Assembly (NCBI GenBank): GCA_043816165.1
Contig: JBDRIE010000029.1
Span: forward strand, 1 to 5,604
DNA length: 5,604 nt
Direction of reading: 5' to 3'
DNA from: JAACEU01 sp043816165
GTDB lineage: Bacteria > Patescibacteriota > Gracilibacteria > UBA1369 > LOWO2-01-FULL-3
Made by a program: the position numbers and the translations under genes. Numbering within the stretch: the stretch's first letter is position 1; the number at the start of each line of letters is the position of its first letter. The notes beneath the pieces are model-generated. The model was not told where the DNA came from, did no database searches, and was given only the letters and a program-made list of their open reading frames with translations. Below, one piece after another: positions 1 to 5,349 of this stretch.

Positions 1-528
1 ACACACGATCAGATGGAAGCAATGACAATGGCGAGCCACGTCGCAGTAATAAATGAGGGAAAACTACAGCAATATGCTCCTCCCATGGAAATATACCGCA
101 GACCGGAAACCCTGTTCGTAGCCGAGTTCGTAGGCAGTCCCGCAATTAATTGTTTTACTAGTAACAACCCTATCTCCGGACACGTTTTTCAGCTAGTCTT
201 CAATTACTTGAAGAAAATGAGGAATAATGTTGAAGAGTTATCCCAAGCCCATACCATTGGTGTCCGTCCTGAATCCATTCGCATGGTTAAAAATGGAATA
301 GCTGCGCCAGAGGGTTGTTGGCTACATAAAGCCGTGATCGACACCATCCTCCCTACAGGTCCAGAATGGATTGTTTCTGCAAAGATAGGAGAATACCTTT
401 TCTTTTTCTCCACCGATACTGAACCATTTCTTCAAAGAAATAAGTCTGTGGAACTGATGGTGTTTGAGAAAGATTTTCACGTTTTTAATGAAAAAAATAA
501 TCGTATAGCAGACACGCAGAAAGTTTAA
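1..528 (+). CDS. ABC importer ATP-binding subunit, MalK/UgpC type (C-terminal part)
   Basis: The frame is open from base 1, so the 5' end lies outside the window and about 175 residues remain. It starts exactly at the switch motif THDQMEAMTMA, whose His contacts the ATP gamma-phosphate. The end of the nucleotide-binding domain follows (VAVINEGKLQQYAPPMEIYRRP, where the family has an 'I..G.i.Q.g.P.eiY..P' pattern), then FVGSPAIN, a hallmark of MalK/UgpC/MsmX-type sugar importers. The C-terminal regulatory OB-fold (TOBE-like) domain shows IGVRPESI at about residues 86-93 and a last strand resembling '..hlF'. The protein would energise uptake of a sugar, glycerol phosphate or similar solute from the inner face of the membrane, but the substrate is set by permease and binding protein outside the window. 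Walker A, Walker B and the signature motif are not in view. The stop TAA lies 16 bases before the next start, suggesting co-transcription with the phosphatase genes. Family assignment is firm; the substrate is unknown. Confidence 0.93.
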   Translation, partial: THDQMEAMTMASHVAVINEGKLQQYAPPMEIYRRPETLFVAEFVGSPAINCFTSNNPISGHVFQLVFNYLKKMRNNVEELSQAHTIGVRPESIRMVKNGIAAPEGCWLHKAVIDTILPTGPEWIVSAKIGEYLFFFSTDTEPFLQRNKSVELMVFEKDFHVFNEKNNRIADTQKV

Positions 529-544
529 TAGGAAACAGTAATAT

Positions 545-904
545 ATGAATAAAAACTGCAAACCAAAAACCATTTTGTTTGATGCAGGTGGTGTCTTGAT
601 AGATGTAAAACTTCGTCAAGAGGGTTTTCTTGACGTGGCGAGAATAGTGAATACTCTTCTGATAAGATCAAGTGGGACATGCCTGGGAGAGAAGCGAATA
701 CTTATTGATTTAGAAGCTGCTGCTACATATAGCAGTTGAAAGTTTGCCCAGTCGTACCGGGCTGGACTGCGCGAGATTATTCATAGGGAATTTTGGGAGG
801 ATTTTGTAGCTTCCGATTGGCCAGTGGAAGCACAAAGGGCGGTAACCGCCCATGCCTCTGATTTAAGCTGGAAGTACGCTAAAACCACTCACACGGCTAA
901 GTAG
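545..904 (+). pseudogene. Decayed HAD-family hydrolase (in-frame stop and 3' truncation)
   Basis: An ATG preceded by TAGGAAA opens a frame with a clear HAD motif I (ILFDAGGVLID, nucleophile Asp at residue 13). TGA at 737-739 ends it after 64 codons. The same frame then continues for 54 more codons to TAG at 902-904, with protein-like cap-domain sequence (KFAQSYRAGLREIIHREFW, then EDFVASDWP). This resembles the cap of the intact HAD at 2844: KFAQ...REFW against KFHD...EDYW. Motif II (Thr/Ser), motif III (Lys) and motif IV (acidic loop) are missing, so even read-through would give no active enzyme. HAD phosphatases of this class usually run 200-230 residues, against about 119 codons here. The simplest reading is a former operon member that gained a nonsense change and lost its 3' half, bringing the next gene close. 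A short peptide may still be translated. A selenocysteine reading was considered and judged unlikely. Confidence 0.8.
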
Positions 905-935
905 TAATATATTCAATATTAAAGGTAGGCGAAAT

Positions 936-1769
936 ATGGAAAATTCACTAGTACTAAAAAAATTATCTCGGAAGCTAATGGACATAGCTGCAGAGAGTTC
1001 ACTGAAGGTAGCTCCATATCTAATGGAGGTATTTAAAAATGGGATCATCCCAGAGGAAAAAAAAGGGTATTATGATCTGGTAACCGAAGCAGATAGAATT
1101 ACTGAAGCTCTTCTGGTAAAGTACTTGATCCAAGCTTATCCAGATTCTTGCGTAATAGGAGAAGAGAACGGGGAACAGGGAACAGGTTCAGTCAGCTGGA
1201 TTATCGATCCAATCGACGGGACCAATAATTTTGTCTCTGGCATCCCCTTTTTTTGCATATCCATTGGTGCAGTTTATGACGACAAAGTAGTTGCAGGCGT
1301 TATCTATGACCCCGTACGACAGGAGATGTTCAGTGCTTCACTGGACGGCGCATTTCTAAACAGGGAAGCAATTACCTCAAATGGTAATGTTAGCGATAAT
1401 ACCTCACTTTTGTTGACAGGTTTCCCTTATGAAGGTGGCGTTGTTCGAGATGAAGACTTCTTATTCTTCCAGCAAATCATTGGGAATTTCCGTGCGGTAC
1501 GCCGCCTTGGCTCCACCGCTCTTGAAATGGCTTATGTTGCTATTGGCAGGGCAGATGTCACCTTCCAAACGAACGCAAATTCCTGGGATGTGTCAGCGGG
1601 TATGTTTATAATTAAACAAGCTGGAGGTCACTACTATGTGCCGGAGGGAACGGCAGATCATAATAGACCAGAATGGAAATCGCCTAGGTTTGTGGGTGCT
1701 TGCGTTGATTTTAATTTAAAGAAATCAGTGCTAAAACAACTACTGATTAGTAGAGGAGGGATAGTTTAA
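936..1769 (+). CDS. Inositol monophosphatase family protein
   Basis: This complete 277-residue protein has the usual length for the family and the motifs of Mg2+-dependent, Li+-sensitive phosphatases. YDLVTEADR (residues 46-54) is followed by GEE (75-77), whose Glu76 is the expected metal ligand. DPIDGTNNF (91-99) supplies Asp91 and Asp94, and WDVSAG (217-222) supplies Asp218. RRLGSTALEMAYVAIGRAD (189-207) is the conserved segment before the last motif. Family members hydrolyse inositol-1-phosphate and related sugar or polyol phosphates, fructose-1,6-bisphosphate, or 3'-phosphoadenosine 5'-phosphate; motifs alone do not separate these. No signal peptide is visible, so it should be cytosolic. 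The ATG at 936 has AAAGG at 921-925, 10 bases upstream. The stop overlaps the next gene's ATG by one base (TAATG), indicating translational coupling. With the upstream importer and downstream PHP and HAD genes it fits a pathway for a phosphorylated polyol or sugar. Family is near certain; the substrate is inferred only loosely. Confidence 0.95.
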   Translation: MENSLVLKKLSRKLMDIAAESSLKVAPYLMEVFKNGIIPEEKKGYYDLVTEADRITEALLVKYLIQAYPDSCVIGEENGEQGTGSVSWIIDPIDGTNNFVSGIPFFCISIGAVYDDKVVAGVIYDPVRQEMFSASLDGAFLNREAITSNGNVSDNTSLLLTGFPYEGGVVRDEDFLFFQQIIGNFRAVRRLGSTALEMAYVAIGRADVTFQTNANSWDVSAGMFIIKQAGGHYYVPEGTADHNRPEWKSPRFVGACVDFNLKKSVLKQLLISRGGIV

Positions 1770-2839
1770 TGAAGGAGCTAACACCCCTGAGAAGCAGTAT
1801 CCACTTTCATACCTACGCCAGCGATGGTAGTGGAAGTATAAGCGATATATGTAAAGCTGCCAGACAGGAAGGGCTTGATTGTATAGTTATCACCGATCAT
1901 AATACGTTTGGCCATAACATAAACGGATATGCTGGAAACCTCCTTGTTATCACTGGTGAAGAAATCACTCCTCAATATCAAGAACGGATTACTGAAACAG
2001 GCGCGATTAAAGGGGTTTCTACAAACAACCACATTCTTGCGCTCGGACACGAAAAATGCATTGGTAATGTGGACTGTACACCTCAGGAGTTCATTAATCT
2101 TATTCATGAATACGGTGGTATGTCTTTTCTAGCTCATCCTGATGAACCGGGTCATCTGTGGGTTGACTGGAGCGTCACAGGTTTTACTGGGCTTGAAATA
2201 TGGACTTACAAAGCTGCCTGGAATCGCGGATCTGTCCACGCTCCTTCCATAACATATGCCTGGCGTAATCCTGACAGTGTCCTGGCTGATCCAAATGAGC
2301 GTGAGATCAGTGCCTGGGACAAGATGGGAAGGCATCGGCGTATTGTTGGGTTGGGCTGCACAGATAACCACAACTATGTTTCTTCAATCGAAGGTGTCGA
2401 ACGGACTGTTTTTTCATGGAATGTGGGATTGACAGGTATCGTTAGTTATGTCTTGGTTGAACCCGATGAGTTCGACAGGGACCCTGTCCGTGCATTCCTC
2501 GATTCGATTAAGAAAGGACGGGTGATTATTGCCCATGACGGTCTTTCTATTGCTAAGGGGTTTTCGATTAAGGCAATAAATCGGAAGGCAGAGAAAACCT
2601 TTTGGCCAGGTGACTATCTGGAAAACTGGAAAGGAATTTGCGTTGAAATATTCAGTCCGAAAATCGCGTCGATTAGTGTTTTGAAAGATGGATCTATATT
2701 CTATGAGAAGAAAGCACAGTATTGTGAAGTACAAGTGGATGGTCCTGGGGTGTGGCGAGTTGAAGCTCGTCTCGATGGACGACCTTGGATCTACACCAAC
2801 CCATTTTATATCGGAGTATGGGGTAATAAGGAGGACTAA
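1769..2839 (+). CDS. PHP-domain metal-dependent phosphoesterase
   Basis: This 356-residue protein has a full set of PHP metal ligands in order: HFH (His12, His14), Asp19 in the following SDG, TDH (Asp43, His44), GEE (64-65), NHILALG (His88), AHPDEPG (His123) and GCTDNHN (Asp199, His201). PHP enzymes use a cluster of divalent metals to hydrolyse phosphomonoesters or phosphodiesters, for example histidinol phosphate, nucleotide 3'-phosphates and cyclic sugar phosphates. After the barrel, residues about 265-350 look like a beta-rich C-terminal domain ending in WRVEARLDGRPWIYTNPFYI. Such tails occur in stand-alone PHP hydrolases, including the CehA/McbA-like group, and not in polymerase PHP domains. 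The ATG shares its A with the previous stop, and AGAGGAGGG at 1752-1760 sits 8 bases upstream. No signal peptide is seen, so it should be cytosolic. The neighbours suggest it processes a phosphorylated product of whatever the importer brings in. The fold is near certain; substrate and number of metals are not known. Confidence 0.93.
   Translation: MKELTPLRSSIHFHTYASDGSGSISDICKAARQEGLDCIVITDHNTFGHNINGYAGNLLVITGEEITPQYQERITETGAIKGVSTNNHILALGHEKCIGNVDCTPQEFINLIHEYGGMSFLAHPDEPGHLWVDWSVTGFTGLEIWTYKAAWNRGSVHAPSITYAWRNPDSVLADPNEREISAWDKMGRHRRIVGLGCTDNHNYVSSIEGVERTVFSWNVGLTGIVSYVLVEPDEFDRDPVRAFLDSIKKGRVIIAHDGLSIAKGFSIKAINRKAEKTFWPGDYLENWKGICVEIFSPKIASISVLKDGSIFYEKKAQYCEVQVDGPGVWRVEARLDGRPWIYTNPFYIGVWGNKED
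2828..2834 (+). promoter_or_regulatory. Ribosome binding site fixing the HAD start at 2844
   Basis: AAGGAGG lies 9 bases before ATG 2844, inside the end of the PHP gene. The HAD frame is open upstream as far as an ATG at 2688, but that would overlap the PHP gene by 150 bases, lacks a comparable site and adds 52 residues unlike any HAD N-terminus. The site therefore decides the start. Confidence 0.9.
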
Positions 2840-2843
2840 AATT

Positions 2844-3506
2844 ATGAAAGCAATTTTCTTTGATGCGAATGGTGTAATATATTATCGGCAAGAACATAAC
2901 CGTTATTTGAAGGACTTCTTGCTAAAGAATAACCTTGCGTTGCTGTCCGGTGGTATGCTGTCTGCTCAAACAGAAAAGTTTCACGATGCAGCCCTAAAAG
3001 GTCAAATTCCACAAGAGGACTATTGGAACGCAATTCTTGAAGCTTGTGGTGTGAAAGATTTATCGCTATTGAAGAAGGGACGAGCAGCCATTAAAAAGGA
3101 TCATAAAAATATTGTCCTATTCCCAATGGTGAAAGTTACTCTTGATTCCCTTAAGGAAAGGGGGTTTTTAGTAGGAATAGTAACCGACGCGGGAGTAAGT
3201 AAATCAACAAAATTGGCTTGGTTTAAAAAACAGGGATTAGATATCGTATGGGACGCATATGCCAACTCGATGGATCTGAAAACCCGTAAACCGGACTTGC
3301 GTATGTTTGAAGCTGCATTAGAAGAAGCAGGTGTGACGGCAGATGAAACGGTGTTCGTTGGCCATGATGCAAGAGAACTTAATGGAGCTCGTCGAGCTGG
3401 CCTTCGAACGATTGCATTCAATTATGATCCTGATGTAGAAGCGGATTATTTTGTAGATAAATTTGAAGATTTGTTGATTTTACCTATCCTATGCCAGGTA
3501 GAATAA
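2844..3506 (+). CDS. HAD-superfamily hydrolase (subfamily IA-like)
   Basis: From ATG 2844 the protein is 220 residues, typical of HAD hydrolases with a small helical cap. Motif I is IFFDANGVIYY with nucleophile Asp7. The residue two places on is Asn9, not the general acid/base Asp of classical DxD phosphatases. The helical cap spans about residues 15-85 (EKFHDAALKG, EDYWNAILEACGV). Motif II is GIVTDAG (Thr114), motif III is TRKPDLRMFEAAL (Lys149), and motif IV is FVGHDARELNGARRAGL (171-187), with His174 where GD usually stands and Asp175 next to it. All four motif positions are recognisable, so it is probably active, but the altered acids leave room for activity other than simple phosphatase action. 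It lies 4 bases after the PHP stop and is the last gene of the run. Its cap resembles that of the broken HAD at 545-904, so it may carry out the function the broken copy lost. No signal peptide is seen. Superfamily is certain, substrate unknown. Confidence 0.92.
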   Translation: MKAIFFDANGVIYYRQEHNRYLKDFLLKNNLALLSGGMLSAQTEKFHDAALKGQIPQEDYWNAILEACGVKDLSLLKKGRAAIKKDHKNIVLFPMVKVTLDSLKERGFLVGIVTDAGVSKSTKLAWFKKQGLDIVWDAYANSMDLKTRKPDLRMFEAALEEAGVTADETVFVGHDARELNGARRAGLRTIAFNYDPDVEADYFVDKFEDLLILPILCQVE

Positions 3507-3511
3507 AAAAA

Positions 3512-3554
3512 GAGGGTGTAATGTAAGGAACCCTAAATCTTCTTACACACTTTC
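3512..3554. terminator. Imperfect hairpin after the operon, possible terminator
   Basis: GTGT 3516-3519 pairs with ACAC 3547-3550. After a three-base bulge (3520-3522), GTAAGGA 3523-3529 pairs with TCTTAC plus one G.T wobble (3540-3546). The outer AG and GG bases can extend the stem with two wobbles to 3512/3554. It begins 6 bases after the HAD stop. On the + strand it is followed only by TTTCCCC, a weak tail. On the - strand it is followed at once by seven T (A run 3505-3511), a better terminator shape, although no - strand gene is seen. It may end the operon, or be the scar of an element with inverted ends. Confidence 0.35.
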
Positions 3555-3597
3555 CCCATTTATAAGTAAATTATTGTTAGTTTTAATCCCTCTGTCA

Positions 3598-3624
3598 TTG
3601 CGTGCTTTTGAAGAAAGCGTGCAA
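3598..3624 (+). other. Strong RNA-type hairpin, function unknown
   Basis: TTGCGTGCTTT (3598-3608) pairs with AAAGCGTGCAA (3614-3624) across all 11 positions, nine Watson-Crick and two adjacent G.T/T.G wobbles, around the 5-base loop TGAAG. On the opposite strand the wobbles become A/C mismatches, so the structure favours + strand RNA. A T6 run starts 15 bases beyond the stem, too far for a standard intrinsic terminator. Confidence 0.55.
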
Positions 3625-3768
3625 CTTCATTCGCAGCTATTTTTTAAAAAAAGAAGGATTTTTCAAATCTTTTGTCGTATTAGTATTAGGATGTAGAAAA
3701 ATTGAAAAAGACTAATTTTTTTAACTTCTGGTGGCGATTCAATAAGGCAAATATATATTCTTGAAGTG

Positions 3769-3792
3769 TGTCAAAGAACCGTCCCCTTGACA
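3769..3792 (-). repeat. REP-like palindrome of the RAYT-associated type
   Basis: The outer arms are TGTCAA (3769-3774) and TTGACA (3787-3792). Read on the - strand, TGTCAAGGGG pairs with the matching 3' arm over 10 positions (seven Watson-Crick, three G.T) around a 4-base loop, whereas the + strand has A/C mismatches. A hairpin that forms on one strand is what single-strand Y1/RAYT transposases recognise. The core GGGGACGGTTCTTTGACA is a motif I recall as widespread next to such transposase genes. This copy lies 34 bases upstream of the nucleotidase start. Confidence 0.6.
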
Positions 3793-3808
3793 ATTCCCCT
3801 TGATAATT
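3783..3808 (+). repeat. 13-bp tandem direct repeat
   Basis: CCCCTTGACAATT (3783-3795) is followed directly by CCCCTTGATAATT (3796-3808), 12 of 13 bases identical. The first unit overlaps the 3' arm of the REP-like palindrome. It may come from replication slippage or from the act of insertion. Confidence 0.75.
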
Positions 3809-3810
3809 TG

Positions 3811-3820
3811 AAAGGAGAAA
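3811..3820 (+). promoter_or_regulatory. Ribosome binding site fixing the nucleotidase start at 3826
   Basis: AAAGGAGAAA places AGGAG 8 bases before ATG 3826. The frame is open back to a GTG at 3766, but those 20 codons are only the REP-like palindrome and tandem repeat, so ATG 3826 is chosen. Confidence 0.88.
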
Positions 3821-3825
3821 CCGCT

Positions 3826-5319
3826 ATGGAAAACAAAATAAAAATTTATGAGACCATGAACACCAAAAAATTCACAATTTTGCACTCCAATGACATGCAC
3901 GGCGATTTTCTGGCCGAAGTGCAGGGAGAAAAGGGCGAGTTAATCGGCGGATTGGCTTTATTATCTGGCTATATCAATAAAGTGCGGGAGGAAGAAGAAA
4001 ATGTTTTGTATTTAATTTCCGGCGATATGGTTCAGGGCTCTTTGATTGATTCGGAATACAAAGGTATTTCCACTATGGAAATCATGAATTATCTTGCGCC
4101 AGATGTAGTATCGTTGGGCAATCATGAATTTGATTATGGTTTGCCGCATCTATTGTTCCTGGAAAAGATGGCTAATTTTCCCATTGTTAATGCTAATTTA
4201 TACATCAAAAAGTATTATAAAAGATTGATGCGGCCCTATTTAATTATCAATAAAGCCGGTTTTGACATTCTGTTTACCGGGATTATTACAGAAAAAGTAA
4301 TGGATTCTCTTAATCAGGATAACTTAATCGGCAGTTTTGTCAGTTTGGAAGAAGCCAGTACTGAAATTGGCAAAATCACAAATGCCTACAAAAATGATGA
4401 CATTGATCTGACCATTATTTTGACCCACATTGGCTATGAATCAGATATAGAGCTGGCTAAAATGCTCAAGCCGGAATGGGGAGTGGACCTGATTATCGGT
4501 GGTCATTCGCACACCATACTGGATAAGCCGACTAATGTGAATAACATTTTAATTTCTCAAGCCGGAGTAGGAACCAACCAAGTCGGCCGTTTTGACATTG
4601 TGGTAGATGATGACACCAACAGCATCGTGGATTACAAATGGCAGTTGATTCCGATTAATAACAAACTGGCCAAGCCTGATAAGGCACTAATGGATTACAT
4701 TGAATCATACAAGAAAATAGTTGACCGCAAATACAATAGCTTGGTCTGCAAGCTGGCAGAAAAGTTAACTCACCCTCATCGGATGATTGAGACTTCTTTA
4801 GGCAATCTAATTGCTGATGCTTTTGCTGAGATTGCTGAATGCGATGTAATGTTCGTGGGTGCCGGATCTATTAGAGTTAAAGAGTTCGGCCCGATGGTTA
4901 CTTTGGGCGATTTAAGGACTTGTTTTCCTTATGATGATATTTTAAGGAGATTTTCCATTACCGGGCAACAACTAAAAAAGATATTCATTCATATTATGCG
5001 TGAAGAGAATCGGAACAGTGAAGGTGAATGTTATCAGGTTAGTACTGGTATTGAAGCGGTTTACAACGATTTGACCAAAAAATTAGAATCCTTTAAATTT
5101 AAAGGGAAACCGGTTAGCGATAATCAGCAATATAAAATCTGTCTGCAGAGTTATTCTTTTAACAGCTGTGCTGATTATCTGAATATCACCCAAAAAGAAC
5201 TACTATCTTTCGGTCAAGGCAAGGTGGTTTCTACTTCAGCTCAAGGGGTGTTGGAAGAATATTTAAGGAATCATCAGAATATCAGCCGTAAAGTGGAGGG
5301 AAGGTTGGTTTATAAATAA
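3826..5319 (+). CDS. Metallophosphoesterase / 5'-nucleotidase, UshA-like, no signal peptide
   Basis: This complete 497-residue two-domain protein has an N-terminal calcineurin-like dimetal domain. Its motifs are ILHSNDMHGD (Asp23, His25), GDMVQGS (66-72), GNHEFDYG (98-105), LTHIG (His201) and GGHSHT (225-230, His227 and His229). The C-terminal 5'-nucleotidase domain shows SLGNLIADAF (324-333), GAGSIR (345-350, Arg350 likely binding substrate phosphate or sugar), VTLGDL and PYDDIL, FSITG (376-380), and a late FNSCADYL segment matching the usual 'FLA.GGDG' region. Family members hydrolyse nucleoside monophosphates, UDP-sugars or 2',3'-cyclic nucleotides. The usual Asn at the start of the 'N.G.iR' motif is Gly345. 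UshA-type enzymes are usually exported; here the N-terminus MENKIKIYETMNTKKF is polar, with no hydrophobic core, and no anchor is seen, so a cytosolic role is inferred. It is separated from the phosphatase operon by 319 bp and bracketed by RAYT-type sequences, so it may have arrived independently. Family is certain; substrate and location are inferred. Confidence 0.95.
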   Translation: MENKIKIYETMNTKKFTILHSNDMHGDFLAEVQGEKGELIGGLALLSGYINKVREEEENVLYLISGDMVQGSLIDSEYKGISTMEIMNYLAPDVVSLGNHEFDYGLPHLLFLEKMANFPIVNANLYIKKYYKRLMRPYLIINKAGFDILFTGIITEKVMDSLNQDNLIGSFVSLEEASTEIGKITNAYKNDDIDLTIILTHIGYESDIELAKMLKPEWGVDLIIGGHSHTILDKPTNVNNILISQAGVGTNQVGRFDIVVDDDTNSIVDYKWQLIPINNKLAKPDKALMDYIESYKKIVDRKYNSLVCKLAEKLTHPHRMIETSLGNLIADAFAEIAECDVMFVGAGSIRVKEFGPMVTLGDLRTCFPYDDILRRFSITGQQLKKIFIHIMREENRNSEGECYQVSTGIEAVYNDLTKKLESFKFKGKPVSDNQQYKICLQSYSFNSCADYLNITQKELLSFGQGKVVSTSAQGVLEEYLRNHQNISRKVEGRLVYK

Positions 5320-5329
5320 AAAGAAATAC

Positions 5330-5349
5330 GGGGCCAGATCTTGAAATAT
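5330..5349 (+). repeat. Left inverted end of the miniature element
   Basis: GGGGCCAGATCTTGAAATAT matches the reverse complement of 5450-5469 at 15 of 20 positions, including an unbroken TCTTG and AATAT. Confidence 0.55.

Larger units (their letters stand above)
3507..3825. other. Gene-free region of 319 bp with hairpins and a REP-like palindrome
   Basis: No convincing coding frame is present on either strand. The region is AT-rich, with a T6/A7 self-complementary tract around 3640-3652. It holds a hairpin after the operon (3512-3554), a second hairpin stable mainly as + strand RNA (3598-3624), a RAYT-type palindrome (3769-3792), a 13-bp tandem repeat (3783-3808) and the ribosome binding site of the nucleotidase gene. 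TATATT at 3754-3759 could be a -10 box, but no matching -35 hexamer stands at the right distance, so no promoter is called. Confidence 0.7.

Noticed and set aside
737..739. TGA read as selenocysteine in the HAD fragment
   Set aside because: HAD enzymes of this type do not use Sec at this cap position, the hairpin is too close to the UGA, and the gene lacks motifs II-IV whatever this codon encodes.
2414..2734. Open frame on the - strand inside the PHP gene, and similar antisense frames at 1778-2107 and 3101-3421
   Set aside because: They lie within strongly motif-supported + strand genes, have no recognisable domain, and show no convincing ribosome binding site.
2688..2843. Longer HAD reading frame starting at ATG 2688
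   Set aside because: It overlaps the PHP gene by 150 bases in another frame and adds residues unlike HAD N-termini. ATG 2844 has AAGGAGG at good spacing and begins right before motif I.
3702..3759. Promoter upstream of the nucleotidase (TTGAAA at 3702, TATATT at 3754)
   Set aside because: The two hexamers are 46 bases apart and neither has a partner at 16-18 bases. The region is AT-rich enough for chance matches.
3766..3825. GTG start at 3766 for the nucleotidase
   Set aside because: The 20 extra codons translate the REP-like palindrome and tandem repeat, and the strong ribosome binding site sits before ATG 3826.
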